64,000 nt of DNA from the NCBI RefSeq assembly GCF_000447755.1, contig NZ_AUNE01000027.1:62001-126000 (forward strand), given 5' to 3'. A program made the translations under genes and the position numbers. The DNA comes from Bacteriovorax sp. BSW11_IV (GTDB lineage Bacteria > Bdellovibrionota > Bacteriovoracia > Bacteriovoracales > Bacteriovoracaceae). This document shows, piece by piece, positions 33,227 through 42,123 of this stretch (its first letter is position 1; every line of letters begins with the position of its first letter). The notes beneath the pieces are model-generated. The model made no database searches. It had not been told where the DNA came from and saw only the letters and a list, made by a program, of their open reading frames with translations.

Positions 33227-33817
33227 ATGAATAAATTTTTCACTTTAACATTCTTGTTTTGTTTATGCTCTTATGCGCTTGCACTAAGTGACCATACTTA
33301 TTCTCTAGATCGCTCTATTTATAAAGCTATGCCTTATACTGATATCTATAAAAAGCAAGGTGTGCTGGCCTATAATGTTGATTTTGGGCCTGTAAATGCC
33401 CTTAAAAAGAGTATTGAAGATATTCTTGATATCAAGTTAAGTGATAGAGGGGAGGCCCACATAACGGTTTTAACACCCCCTGAGTATAAAAAAATATCAC
33501 CTCATTTAAGTGCTCATGAAATCCATCTGCGTTTTAAAGATGAGATTCAACGCATCCCATTTTCTGTAAAGTGTTTGGGGCAATTATCTGAGAAAGGAAA
33601 TACTGTTTACTATGTCGTTATTGCTTCAGAGGGTCTTATTGAAATTAGAAAAAAAATTCTTGAAATGGCCAAAGAAAATGCACAAAATGCGCCCATTGAT
33701 TTTGATCCAATTAAATTCTATCCTCATATCACTGTTGGTTTTATTACCGGTGATATTCATGACAGGCCAAAAAACGTGGACTCATGTTCGTCGCCAAAAA
33801 ATTTAATAATAAAATAA
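33227..33817 (+). CDS. Exported 2H-phosphoesterase-like protein
   Basis: A 196-residue protein starting at the ATG at 33227 (AGGGA upstream) with a signal peptide (FTLTFLFCLCSYALA). It contains two H-x-T-x motifs, HITV at residues 78-81 and HITV at 167-170, each preceded by a strand. These are the paired catalytic motifs of the 2H phosphoesterase superfamily (LigT, cyclic phosphodiesterases), which act on 2',3'-cyclic or 2'-5' nucleotide ends. The family is usually cytosolic; an exported version would act on extracellular or prey-derived RNA ends or nucleotides, but that is inference. The gene ends three bases before a lipoprotein gene and is likely in an operon with it. Confidence 0.72.
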   Translation: MNKFFTLTFLFCLCSYALALSDHTYSLDRSIYKAMPYTDIYKKQGVLAYNVDFGPVNALKKSIEDILDIKLSDRGEAHITVLTPPEYKKISPHLSAHEIHLRFKDEIQRIPFSVKCLGQLSEKGNTVYYVVIASEGLIEIRKKILEMAKENAQNAPIDFDPIKFYPHITVGFITGDIHDRPKNVDSCSSPKNLIIK

Positions 33818-33820
33818 TTC

Positions 33821-35185
33821 ATGCTAAATATTGTTCTTCTCTCACTTCTTTCTTTTTTTCTTGTCGCTTGCGGTAGTGTTCAGTCGAGAACCAATTATGT
33901 TGCTATTTCTGGTAACGATCTAAAAACTGTAAGCTATAAAGGTCAGCGCCATTTTTTGCCAGTTGTATTAGAAGTTGATCCCGACTTTTATTTTGAGTTA
34001 TCTCTCGATAGTAATGTTAAAAATATTAAAAATTATAATTGCGATTTAAATTATACAAAATCTGTCATTCCTAATTTTGCCATGGGGCTTATTTATCCAG
34101 TCGGAACTCTTGCCGCTGGGGTGATGGTTTCTGTTGATTATTTAACGGGTCATGTCTTTTCGTGTGATCAAAAGATTACTTTTGGTGATTTTCAATTTCC
34201 TAAAAAAGACAAAAAGCTCCTTCTTATGCCTTTTGCAAATGTATCGATTTCCAAGGATCTTTATCTTAAAAATAAGGCCATTGAAAAAGTTAATTCTCAG
34301 AAGTTAAAGATTATGAGTGATGATATTTCTGAGAACCTAACCAAGAATGGTATTACACGTGGATTTCCCTATACCGGTAGCTCTGAACATTTAAAGAAAA
34401 TTTGGCCCCTTGTTAAAAAGAAGGGATTTAATACCGTATTATACTATAAAAATGTCGACGATAAGAAGTTTGAGGCCTATTCACAAAACGTTTATACCGG
34501 TCATATCTCTAGAGAAAATAAACTCGATTTTGAAGATAATTTAAAAGCTAAAAAACGTTTTAGAGATTATCTTATTGATGCTATTACATTGATTCCGAAC
34601 TCATTCACAGTGACTTCTGTAACTCGTCCTGAAGTGGATCTCCACAAAGGTAATGTTTCCACTACAGGCGCCCATGATGTAAACCGTCACCCAAAGGCCT
34701 TGCCGCGTTTTGTTCAATATCTAGGTCTTAAAAATATGGCCCATCCTATATTTTATAGAACATGGGATTATACTTTTGGTGTGGCGCCAACTCTTAGTGG
34801 CCATTCGTATTCATTAGATCTTAATCCGCAAGTGGTAGATATTATCGATTACACTCTAACTTTTGATCTCCAACTTACAACTTTTACTCCTTTTGGACAA
34901 TTTGTCATAGAGTATGGAGTTGGCCCCATGTATGTCGACTATAAGGTTCGTCATCAAAGTGACGTCTCTCATTTTTATAAAGTGAATCGACTGGGGATTG
35001 GTTATTATGCATTTATTAGCAATCGTATTTTCTTTCTCTTTGGTGTTAGTTCTTATCGTATAAGTGATTTTTACATTAGTGAAATTGATCGACGAGTCGA
35101 TTCTGTCAATGATGTTTATGTAGGTTTTGGGTTCACTGTTCCAGAAATTGCCGATATGGTAAAAAACTACTTTTTAAAGAAATAA
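33821..35185 (+). CDS. Lipoprotein of unknown function
   Basis: A 454-residue protein with a lipobox (FFLVACGS, modified Cys at about residue 17). An N-terminal region to about residue 110 contains a hydrophobic helix (NFAMGLIYPVGTLAAGVMVSVDYL) that may pack or span. A middle alpha/beta region (about 130-230) begins KLLLMPFANVSIS. The last 200 residues alternate aromatic strands and turns (YTLTFDLQLTTFTPFGQFVIE, YYAFISNRIFFLFGVSSY), resembling an outer-membrane beta-barrel. No family is recognised. It is probably co-transcribed with the exported 2H phosphoesterase. Confidence 0.65.
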   Translation: MLNIVLLSLLSFFLVACGSVQSRTNYVAISGNDLKTVSYKGQRHFLPVVLEVDPDFYFELSLDSNVKNIKNYNCDLNYTKSVIPNFAMGLIYPVGTLAAGVMVSVDYLTGHVFSCDQKITFGDFQFPKKDKKLLLMPFANVSISKDLYLKNKAIEKVNSQKLKIMSDDISENLTKNGITRGFPYTGSSEHLKKIWPLVKKKGFNTVLYYKNVDDKKFEAYSQNVYTGHISRENKLDFEDNLKAKKRFRDYLIDAITLIPNSFTVTSVTRPEVDLHKGNVSTTGAHDVNRHPKALPRFVQYLGLKNMAHPIFYRTWDYTFGVAPTLSGHSYSLDLNPQVVDIIDYTLTFDLQLTTFTPFGQFVIEYGVGPMYVDYKVRHQSDVSHFYKVNRLGIGYYAFISNRIFFLFGVSSYRISDFYISEIDRRVDSVNDVYVGFGFTVPEIADMVKNYFLKK

Positions 35186-35263
35186 CAATAAAAAACATTG
35201 CTGTTCATTTTAGGCCTTCCGTGCTATGGTCCGCCTAGTGTTTCATTGAATTAAGGGATTTTT

Positions 35264-36853
35264 ATGATTAGTACATCAAACATAAGTTTAAGCTTCGGCG
35301 GCAGAAAATTATTCGACGAAGTAAATATAAAATTCACTCCAGGCAATTGCTATGGATTGATTGGCGCCAATGGTGCTGGTAAATCAACTTTTATCAAAAT
35401 TCTCTCTGGCGAGATCGAGGCCCAAACTGGACAAGTCGATATTACTCCAGGTGAGAGACTTTCAATTTTAAAGCAGGATCACTTTGCTTATGACGAGTAT
35501 ACTGTCATGAACACTGTGCTTATGGGGAATGAAAGACTTTATAAAATCATGAAAGAAAAAGATGAAATCTATATGAAAGAAGATTTCTCTGATGAAGATG
35601 GTGTTCGCGCTGCTGAGCTTGAGGGTGAGTTTGCTGAGCTCAATGGTTGGGAAGCTGAGTCTGATGCCGGAATTATGCTAGCAGGTCTGGGAATTGGTAC
35701 TGAGTATCTTGATCGTCAAATGAGTGAGCTTACAGGTTCTGAAAAAGTAAAAGTTCTTCTTGCTCAGGCCCTTTTTGGTAAACCAGATATCCTTCTTTTA
35801 GATGAGCCTACCAACCACTTGGACATTAAGGCCATTCGTTGGTTAGAAAACTTTTTATTAGATTTTCAAAATACTGTTATCGTTGTTTCCCACGACCGTC
35901 ACTTTTTGAATAAAGTTTGTACTCATATCGCTGATATCGATTTTGGAAAGATTACTATTTATGCAGGTAACTATGATTTTTGGAGAAAGTCGAGTGAGCT
36001 TGCTCTTAAATTAAAATCAGATCAAAACAAAAAGATGGAAGATAAGGCAAAAGAACTTCAAGCTTTCATTCAAAGATTTAGTGCAAACGCATCGAAGTCT
36101 AAGCAGGCCACTTCTCGTCAAAAACAGTTAGAGAAATTACAACTGACAGATCTTCCGATTTCAACAAGAAAATATCCATACGTTCACTTTGCTCCTAAAA
36201 GAGAAGCTGGAAAAGAGCTTTTAAAAGTTGATGGTATTTCAAAAACTATCGATGGAGTTAAGCTTCTTGATAATGTTTCTTTTGATGTGAATAAGAATGA
36301 TAAGATTGCTTTTGTTTCTGACAGCGATCTTGCTATCACAACATTATTCCAAATTTTAGCTGGAGAAATTGAACCGGACAGTGGGACATATACTTGGGGT
36401 GTAACGACTACTCAGTCATATTTTCCGAATGATAATGCTGTCTACTTTCAAGATGGTAAGTACAATTTAGTCGATTGGTTGCGTCAATATTCTGATGACA
36501 AAGATGAATCTTTTGTGCGTGGTTTCCTTGGGAAAATGCTTTTCTCTGGAGAAGAGGCCCTTAAGAAAACAAATGTTCTCTCTGGAGGAGAGAAGGTTCG
36601 TTGTATGCTTTCAAAAATGATGCTCTCTGGCGCAAATGTGCTTATGCTTGATGGTCCAACCAACCACCTTGATCTAGAGAGTATTACTGCAGTGAACGAA
36701 GGGCTTATTAAGTTCAATGGTACTGTGCTATTTGCGTCACATGACCACGAATTTGTGCAGACTGTGGCAAATCGCATAGTTGAGGTTAATGGCAGTGTAG
36801 CTGCAGACAAACTTATGACTTACGATGAATATTTAGAGTGGAAGCTCAATTAG
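35264..36853 (+). CDS. ABC-F protein, YbiT type, with degenerate second ATPase domain
   Basis: A 529-residue soluble protein with two ABC domains and a linker, the length of E. coli YbiT (530). The first domain is intact: GANGAGKSTF, LLLDEPTNHLDI and VVSHDRHF. The linker contains the YbiT-like FIQRFSANASKSKQATSRQKQ. In the second domain, Walker A reads SDSDLAITT and Walker B reads LMLDGPTNHLD, so the nucleotide loop and catalytic Glu are lost, while its signature LSGGEKVR is canonical. The first-domain signature is SELTGSEK. Thus one composite ATP site is intact and the other dead. ABC-F proteins act on ribosomes. The gene is monocistronic by spacing. Confidence 0.9.
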   Translation: MISTSNISLSFGGRKLFDEVNIKFTPGNCYGLIGANGAGKSTFIKILSGEIEAQTGQVDITPGERLSILKQDHFAYDEYTVMNTVLMGNERLYKIMKEKDEIYMKEDFSDEDGVRAAELEGEFAELNGWEAESDAGIMLAGLGIGTEYLDRQMSELTGSEKVKVLLAQALFGKPDILLLDEPTNHLDIKAIRWLENFLLDFQNTVIVVSHDRHFLNKVCTHIADIDFGKITIYAGNYDFWRKSSELALKLKSDQNKKMEDKAKELQAFIQRFSANASKSKQATSRQKQLEKLQLTDLPISTRKYPYVHFAPKREAGKELLKVDGISKTIDGVKLLDNVSFDVNKNDKIAFVSDSDLAITTLFQILAGEIEPDSGTYTWGVTTTQSYFPNDNAVYFQDGKYNLVDWLRQYSDDKDESFVRGFLGKMLFSGEEALKKTNVLSGGEKVRCMLSKMMLSGANVLMLDGPTNHLDLESITAVNEGLIKFNGTVLFASHDHEFVQTVANRIVEVNGSVAADKLMTYDEYLEWKLN

Positions 36854-36902
36854 CTGATATATTGAGTTACCATACTTATACACTTTCCTTGTTTATTATT
36901 CA

Positions 36903-36942
36903 GACCTAGTAAAACCTGCTCTGATTAGGTTTTTACTAGGTC
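36903..36942 (+). terminator. Long hairpin after the ABC-F gene
   Basis: GACCTAGTAAAACCT (36903-36917) pairs with AGGTTTTTACTAGGTC (36927-36942) with one bulged base, a stem of about 15 base pairs. No clean T run follows, so termination is plausible but not certain. The extended -10 of the carD promoter begins four bases later. Confidence 0.45.
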
Positions 36943-36945
36943 TTC

Positions 36946-36954
36946 TGCTATAAT
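36946..36954 (+). promoter_or_regulatory. Extended -10 promoter of carD
   Basis: TGCTATAAT is a perfect -10 hexamer (36949-36954) with the TG extension. The -35 region falls in the preceding hairpin and is poor, as is common for extended -10 promoters. The leader to the GTG at 37042 would be about 80 bases. Confidence 0.6.
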
Positions 36955-37041
36955 AAAGGGGTAAGAGTTCAAAAAAAGTCTTTTGTTCTTTTCCTATCAA
37001 ATTTTCATTTCTAACCGTCGATTATTCGACAAGGTGGTTCT

Positions 37042-37548
37042 GTGAGTACTGAAAAATTAAATCAAAACTATTCTGTTGGTGACGTCGTTATCTCGCCAAA
37101 GTTTGGGGTTGGTCATGTTGTTGGTATGGAGTCACTCTCTGATGTGGGCACAAGTTTTTATGTTATTGAAACCAACAATGATAAGTGCCGTGTTCTAGTT
37201 CCTCTAAGTGGAAGGCCGCAAATTCGTCGTCCTGCTACTAAGGATATTATTGAAAAATCTTTGGAACAAATTAAAACTGCTGAGAATGTAGTTTCAGCAT
37301 TTCCTGCTTTCAAAAGCAAGAGAGAGCGAGTTGAGTTTTTTAAAGAAGTATTAAAAAGTATCGATCTGAACACAACTGTAACGGCCATTTGCGAGTTAAA
37401 CGACATTTCTAACCGTGGTAAAGTTGAAGACCAAATTCTTGATGGTCTTATTGCAAATTATTCAATTGAAGTTGCTGAAGTAACTCAAAGGGATAATGAT
37501 GAAGCAAAAACTTTAATCTATGATCTATTAGAGATGAGAAAGGCCTAA
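37042..37548 (+). CDS. CarD/CdnL-family transcription regulator
   Basis: A 168-residue protein with an N-terminal RNA polymerase interaction domain (YSVGDVVISPKFGVGHVVG, residues about 10-65, like the Mfd RID) and a helical C-terminal domain (KSKRERVEFFKEVLKS, ending EAKTLIYDLLEMRKA). Family members bind the RNA polymerase beta subunit and stabilise open promoter complexes, often at rRNA genes. The start is a GTG with AAGGTGG four bases upstream. It has its own extended -10 promoter and shares four bases (CTAA) with the convergent esterase gene. Confidence 0.9.
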   Translation: MSTEKLNQNYSVGDVVISPKFGVGHVVGMESLSDVGTSFYVIETNNDKCRVLVPLSGRPQIRRPATKDIIEKSLEQIKTAENVVSAFPAFKSKRERVEFFKEVLKSIDLNTTVTAICELNDISNRGKVEDQILDGLIANYSIEVAEVTQRDNDEAKTLIYDLLEMRKA

Positions 37549-38531
37549 AGGCCCTTCTCTAAAACTTCATTGATTAGTTTATGTATGGCGCTCATTTGAG
37601 CGCCTTTTTTTGTGTGAAAATCACGTCCCGCATGACCCCACCAGTCCCAGCATCCATGGGGGTTCTCGAATGGTAGAGCTGATTTTTTTGCTTGAGGGAA
37701 AAGGATTGCAACTCTTAACGAATCTGCCGCCTGCTTAATGCCAGTATTCTCAATATAACTCATTTCGATATGATCAATGGTTTGTGAACAACCATGAAAG
37801 GCAACGTGCAATGGGCATGAGTTTTCTTGGCAATATTTCGGTACGTAGAGATAAGCTTCTTTTTGAAGATTGTTTTTTTCTTTTTCATCTTGAGAAAATG
37901 TTCTCATCTGACCTGGTTCAACGGCCGTGATAATCTCACGATTAGGGTAGAGGTATGAGAGTGATTCAAGCGCACCGTTGTAATGGCAATTGCTAATATA
38001 AGGTGTTTTAGCTGCAGTTTCACAGTCATTTCCGTAATGATTCGTGGGGTAGGCGTGCCCTGCAGGTAACCAGTCGACAAATCTAATATTTGAAGGTTCC
38101 AATTTTAAGAGTGTGTAGAGCTTTTTCAACTGATAGGCCACTTCTGGTAAAACGATAGTGTCGTTTGTGCCAGTGAAAATATAGACGCGATCTTCGTAGA
38201 GATTTTTTGTCGGATCGATTCTTTTTTTCTTCAATTGAGTTTTAATTTCGGCCATTGAATCTTTTGCGAGTGATTCAGTTGGACCTTTTTTCATACAGTT
38301 TGTAAGGGCCTTGGGGATATCACCTGATGAGCAATAAAAGGGTCCCCCTGCAAAGAGGGCCGCACCTTCAACATCTTCACTAAAAGCAATATGGTATTGA
38401 TGTGCAAAAAATGCACCCGAAGAGATGCCCGATACTGTAACTTTATTTTTCTCGTAAGAAATTGCCAGTGTGTTCGAATATGTTAGTGTTAGAAATGTAA
38501 TGAATACTGATATATATGTTAAAATTTTCAT
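37545..38531 (-). CDS. Exported PHB-depolymerase-like esterase
   Basis: A 328-residue alpha/beta hydrolase with a signal peptide (ISVFITFLTLTYSNTLA). The nucleophile elbow is GISSGAFFAHQ (Ser), the acid is probably in FTGTNDTIV (Asp), and the His in LPAGHAYPT. The pattern matches poly(3-hydroxybutyrate) depolymerase and related feruloyl-esterase-like enzymes. The second half (YVPKYCQENSCPLHVAFHGCSQ) also resembles the start of an esterase domain, and paired cysteines suggest disulfides in the periplasm or outside. Substrate could be a polyester or another ester; it cannot be told from sequence. Confidence 0.78.
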   Translation of the reverse strand: MKILTYISVFITFLTLTYSNTLAISYEKNKVTVSGISSGAFFAHQYHIAFSEDVEGAALFAGGPFYCSSGDIPKALTNCMKKGPTESLAKDSMAEIKTQLKKKRIDPTKNLYEDRVYIFTGTNDTIVLPEVAYQLKKLYTLLKLEPSNIRFVDWLPAGHAYPTNHYGNDCETAAKTPYISNCHYNGALESLSYLYPNREIITAVEPGQMRTFSQDEKEKNNLQKEAYLYVPKYCQENSCPLHVAFHGCSQTIDHIEMSYIENTGIKQAADSLRVAILFPQAKKSALPFENPHGCWDWWGHAGRDFHTKKGAQMSAIHKLINEVLEKGL

Positions 38532-38579
38532 AATTAAATATTTGCTATTAAAATATGATTAGGCAAGTTAGGATTTTGT

Positions 38580-39128
38580 TTGAACATCGAGAAAGATATG
38601 AGTCACGGAAAAACGTTACAAGAAAATGCAGAACAATTTTTTGATAAAATCTTTGATAAACACAAAGAACAAATGAGTTGTGCCAAAGGTTGTGCAAAGT
38701 GTTGTCACACGGATATCTCTATCTTTACCTGGGAGGCCGAACTTATTGTTGATTGGTTTATGGCGCTTGGTGAATCTGATAAAAATAGATTGAAGTCCCT
38801 TTGGTTGTACGATCAACAAAAAGGAGAGGATCAATACGGCAAGGAAGCGATGCCTTGTACGTTTTTATATGATAATGCCTGTTCTATTTATGAGGCACGA
38901 CCTATTATTTGCCGCACTCAAGGCGCTCCTTTATTTGTTAATGATGCCGTAGATGCTTGTCCGTTGAACTTCACTGAACACTTTCCACAAAAGACTGATT
39001 GGCTGGAATTATCTCGCCTAAACACTCTTTCATCTCTTGTTCAAATGAATTTTGAAGCAGGATACTCCTTTTTAAATGAGGAGCGAATTGAACTTAAAGA
39101 TCTGAGAAAAATTCTCTCAATTCTATAG
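38580..39128 (+). CDS. YkgJ-family cysteine-cluster protein
   Basis: A 182-residue cytosolic protein with the YkgJ/CxxCxxxCC pattern: CAKGCAKCCH near residue 34, followed by MPCTFLYDNACSIYEARPIICRTQGAP. The eight or so cysteines would bind zinc or an iron-sulfur cluster. The biochemical function of the family is not settled. The TTG at 38580 has AGGA six bases upstream and is preferred; an ATG at 38598 is possible. It overlaps the convergent HD-domain gene by six bases (CTATAG). Confidence 0.8.
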   Translation: MNIEKDMSHGKTLQENAEQFFDKIFDKHKEQMSCAKGCAKCCHTDISIFTWEAELIVDWFMALGESDKNRLKSLWLYDQQKGEDQYGKEAMPCTFLYDNACSIYEARPIICRTQGAPLFVNDAVDACPLNFTEHFPQKTDWLELSRLNTLSSLVQMNFEAGYSFLNEERIELKDLRKILSIL

Positions 39129-40655
39129 CTGTAAGGTACTCATCTTTCGAATTATTTTTGTGAAGTTACCACCTTTGAACCTCTCTTTTCGAGAGGCCAA
39201 ATATTCGTCCAAAGTCCAGTTCTCATTTTCCAAAATATAGCAGACAAAATCGTGGGCCACGATGAATATTGCTGCTAGAGGAAGGATGCGAATATGGTTC
39301 AGCCTCGTCGGGAATCCTGTGCCATCAGGAAGTTCATGGTGTTGCATAATGATCTTCTCTGCATCTACAGGAGCATCATCAAGTTCTTCGACTAATTTTT
39401 TAATATCTTCAGGGTGCTTGATATAAAGCCTTTTTTCTTCTTCCGATAAAGTTGGCTCTATTTCTTTATACTCTTCCAGTGTTTGAATTTTTGCCAAATG
39501 AGGATGATCAACTAGGGTGATATCGTGCATATAAGAGACAAAAATGAGTTTCTCAAGAGTTGATTCGTGATTCCACTCCATAATATGTGCAATGGAGCAA
39601 GTTATGCGTGTGAGTAGGTTTATGTGATTTTTAACATATGAATTTGGGTCGCGATCTAGGGCGAGTTTATCTAAGAGTTTTTTTAGGGCCGGCTTTTTTG
39701 CCATGATTTTTACGGCCTTACTCGTTTTTTGCTGAATTTCTTTTTTGAAGTTTTCATCAATTGCAAATGTGCCATCGAGTCTTTGTTCAATCTTTTTAAT
39801 TTCTTTTGAAACTTCTTGTTCAGATTCTTGAATATTATTTTCTTCAGTCACAGAAGCTGGGCCTTGTGTGCTTTTTTGTTCCTGGGCCTCGGCCCCTTGA
39901 CCTAGATTTTGCTGGCGCTCTTTTTTAATTTCAGCGAGAAGATCATTGTAGTCTTGTTTTTCAACGGGAGCAGACTTTTCGACTTTCTTGTCTTCAGGTC
40001 TCATCTTTTTATAGGTCATTTTATCTCCGCGCTCTAAAGTGCGGATCGTTGTCTCTATATCCAATGTCATTTGTTTTAAAATCCATTGAGCAGTACGTTT
40101 TTTTAAGTAAAGGGTTTCAACGCCTTTTTCTTTGTAGCGTTTGACGTCTTCATCCTCAATTTTGTCGTGTTGCTGATAAATTTTAATATATCGACCGCTA
40201 GGCAGTTGGATGTAGACATCTGTTTCTAGGCCCTCAAATGACGTGAGAAGCTTAAAACTAATTGGGCAATAGGGCATGGGTTTGATGAGCGGGTTTTCAA
40301 TAAAAAAGCCCTTCAGGAAGCGATTCATTTTCTCAATGGATTGATCTCTATTGATAACGGCGGCCTTCTTTGCATCAAGTTCTCTGGCAAATGTATCGTT
40401 GGCAATCACAAAGAAAGGAATTTCTTTTTTACTTTTCTCGTAGAGTTCATAGCAATTTTTGATTTCACCAAGGTTGATAGACCCATCGGCAACAATGAGA
40501 AAGTAGTCACCAGTTTGGGCAGTAAAATTTTTAAATTCGTTATAACTCTCGAAGCTTTGTACGGCGAAAGAATACTCGCTTTCTAAGTTGAATGTTAGAA
40601 TATCTGAGAAGGCATTTCTTTTACTTAAGAGAAGAACATTCGTTCTTTTAAACAT
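39123..40655 (-). CDS. HD-GYP-like protein with degenerate receiver domain
   Basis: A 510-residue protein. Residues 1 to about 125 resemble a response-regulator receiver (NVLLLSKRNAFSDILTFNLE, YFLIVADGS), but no clear phosphorylatable acidic pocket is visible. About 130-200 is a small beta domain resembling a PilZ or linker region (PISFKLLTSFEGLETDVYI). A charged, Gln/Glu-rich linker covers 215-290. The C-terminal domain (about 320-500) has HD-GYP features: VSYMHDI, IKHPEDI, QHHELPDGTGFP and VAHDFVCYI. The GYP triad reads GFP. It may degrade cyclic di-GMP or only bind it. It lies 12 bases after a cyclic-nucleotide-binding gene, so the two form a likely second-messenger unit. The ATG at 40655 has GGCGG upstream. 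Confidence 0.75.
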   Translation of the reverse strand: MFKRTNVLLLSKRNAFSDILTFNLESEYSFAVQSFESYNEFKNFTAQTGDYFLIVADGSINLGEIKNCYELYEKSKKEIPFFVIANDTFARELDAKKAAVINRDQSIEKMNRFLKGFFIENPLIKPMPYCPISFKLLTSFEGLETDVYIQLPSGRYIKIYQQHDKIEDEDVKRYKEKGVETLYLKKRTAQWILKQMTLDIETTIRTLERGDKMTYKKMRPEDKKVEKSAPVEKQDYNDLLAEIKKERQQNLGQGAEAQEQKSTQGPASVTEENNIQESEQEVSKEIKKIEQRLDGTFAIDENFKKEIQQKTSKAVKIMAKKPALKKLLDKLALDRDPNSYVKNHINLLTRITCSIAHIMEWNHESTLEKLIFVSYMHDITLVDHPHLAKIQTLEEYKEIEPTLSEEEKRLYIKHPEDIKKLVEELDDAPVDAEKIIMQHHELPDGTGFPTRLNHIRILPLAAIFIVAHDFVCYILENENWTLDEYLASRKERFKGGNFTKIIRKMSTLQL

Positions 40656-40667
40656 AGACAACCGCCA

Positions 40668-41015
40668 TTATATCTTTATTCTTTCATTGGCCTTTCTCAG
40701 TCTTTCAACGAGAGTCAGGGTGATCTTTTTAAACCATTCTTGCTGAGAGTTTAAAAGCTCATCGAATTTGGCCCTTTTAATTCTAACTAAAGTACAATCC
40801 GTATCGGCCAGCACAGAGGCAGAACGAGGCCCACGATCCAAAAAAGACAGTTCCCCCACAAGTTGGTTAGGGTGAATTTTTCCAATCTCTCTTTCCTCTT
40901 CTCCAATACCTTTGAGAATTGATAAGTGACCGCTAGTCAGAAGATACATCTCTGTACTTGGGTCTCCTTCTCTTAAGAGAAATTCGCCTTTTTTTAGGGT
41001 TAATGTTTCGTTCAT
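40668..41015 (-). CDS. Single-domain cyclic-nucleotide-binding protein
   Basis: A 115-residue protein that is one cNMP-binding domain: LKKGEFLLREGDPSTEMYLLTSG, then the phosphate-binding cassette VGELSFLDRGPRSASV with the Glu and Arg positions kept. No helix-turn-helix follows. It is probably a soluble sensor acting on a partner, most likely the HD-GYP-like protein encoded 12 bases downstream. Confidence 0.85.
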   Translation of the reverse strand: MNETLTLKKGEFLLREGDPSTEMYLLTSGHLSILKGIGEEEREIGKIHPNQLVGELSFLDRGPRSASVLADTDCTLVRIKRAKFDELLNSQQEWFKKITLTLVERLRKANERIKI

Positions 41016-41097
41016 GGGCTTAATGATATACGATATTAGTTGAATTACAAAAAAGAATATTTATTGTGTGAAAACTAACTGGAATATGGAGATTCTT

Positions 41098-41601
41098 ATG
41101 AAACGTTTAACATTAATTACATTGCTATTACTGTCAACTAATCTGCTTGCAGAAATGATGCCTTTAGTGACACTTGAGAAAGAGGCCGGAGGCCGTTTAG
41201 ATGGTTCTCTTTGGAGTTCTTCAGAGCTTGTGAATAAAGTCCATGTGCTTTTCTATGTTGATCCAGATGAAAAGGATCTTAATGAGCCATTAAGTGAAAG
41301 ACTAAAAGCAGAGAATTTTGATCGCGCAAATTACCAATCGATTGCTGTCATTAATATGGCCGCGACTTGGTTGCCAAACTTCGCTCTTGAGAGCTCTTTG
41401 AAAAGCAAACAAGAAAAATATCCTGACACAACATATGTGAAAGATTTCGATAAGCTTCTTGTGAAAAAATGGAGTTTAAAAGATGATTCTAATAATGTGA
41501 TCCTTTTTGATAAAAAAGGAAATGTTCTTTATAAAATCATGGGTGCAGCAAGTGCTGAACAAATTGAAGAGTTCATTGGATTAATTAAGAAAAATCTTTA
41601 A
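41098..41601 (+). CDS. ytfJ: YtfJ-family exported thioredoxin-like protein
   Basis: A 167-residue protein with a signal peptide (ITLLLLSTNLLA). The mature sequence follows YtfJ, a thioredoxin-fold family of unknown function: LWSSSELVNKVHVLFYVDP, SIAVINMAATWLP, KKWSLKDDSNNVILFDKKG and ending EEFIGLIKKNL. No CxxC motif is present, so it is not a typical disulfide oxidoreductase. The ATG at 41098 has GGAG six bases upstream; an in-frame start at 41068 would hide the signal peptide. It overlaps the convergent NlpC-like gene by 17 bases. Confidence 0.8.
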   Translation: MKRLTLITLLLLSTNLLAEMMPLVTLEKEAGGRLDGSLWSSSELVNKVHVLFYVDPDEKDLNEPLSERLKAENFDRANYQSIAVINMAATWLPNFALESSLKSKQEKYPDTTYVKDFDKLLVKKWSLKDDSNNVILFDKKGNVLYKIMGAASAEQIEEFIGLIKKNL

Positions 41602-42118
41602 GCTCAATTGATGTTAAGCGGATGGCCAAAAGTGCTGTTCGCTTAATTTTTTTCCTCTCACTAGACCATTGTAGTCCGATCATCTTCTTGTCATCATCAA
41701 TTTCTATTCTCATAAGTCCTAAACCTGGACCCTCAGTTCTTTTATCTTGATCATGGGGCAATTTAGAGGAGTCCAGTACCCAAACTTTTTGTAAGGCACT
41801 GTTTGGATCATTCTCTATTTTATAAATGATGGCCATGTGGCCAGAGTCACCATTTTTTGGAACGATGTCTTTTTTCCAGCAAAGAATATCGCCAGGGCCC
41901 AGCTCGTTAAAATTTGAGATGGGATTGCCTAGTTTTTTTTGAGCTAATGCATTGTAAAATTCATTAGCGCGAAAGAATGTCGTTGAATTTAATGCGAATG
42001 AAATAAAGCTCGCACAATTACAATGAATAACCTTTTTTTTCTCATCAAGAAAAGGATGTTTTGAAAAAACTTTTTCATTATAAGAAATAAAGGAGAGGGC
42101 CCGCTCTATGATACTCAT
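41585..42118 (-). CDS. NlpC/P60- or CHAP-like cysteine peptidase-like protein
   Basis: A 177-residue protein without a signal peptide. It has a nucleophile region CNCASFISFAL (about residues 33-43), GPGDILCWK and GDSGHMAIIYKI with the catalytic His, the order and spacing of NlpC/P60 or CHAP cysteine peptidases and amidases. Such enzymes usually cut peptidoglycan peptides. The lack of an export signal is odd for that role; it may act on cytosolic muropeptides or be a resolvase of another amide. It lies five bases downstream of mepA in the same direction, which supports a murein-related function. Confidence 0.65.
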   Translation of the reverse strand: MSIIERALSFISYNEKVFSKHPFLDEKKKVIHCNCASFISFALNSTTFFRANEFYNALAQKKLGNPISNFNELGPGDILCWKKDIVPKNGDSGHMAIIYKIENDPNSALQKVWVLDSSKLPHDQDKRTEGPGLGLMRIEIDDDKKMIGLQWSSERKKIKRTALLAIRLTSIELKDFS

Positions 42119-42123
42119 AGTCC

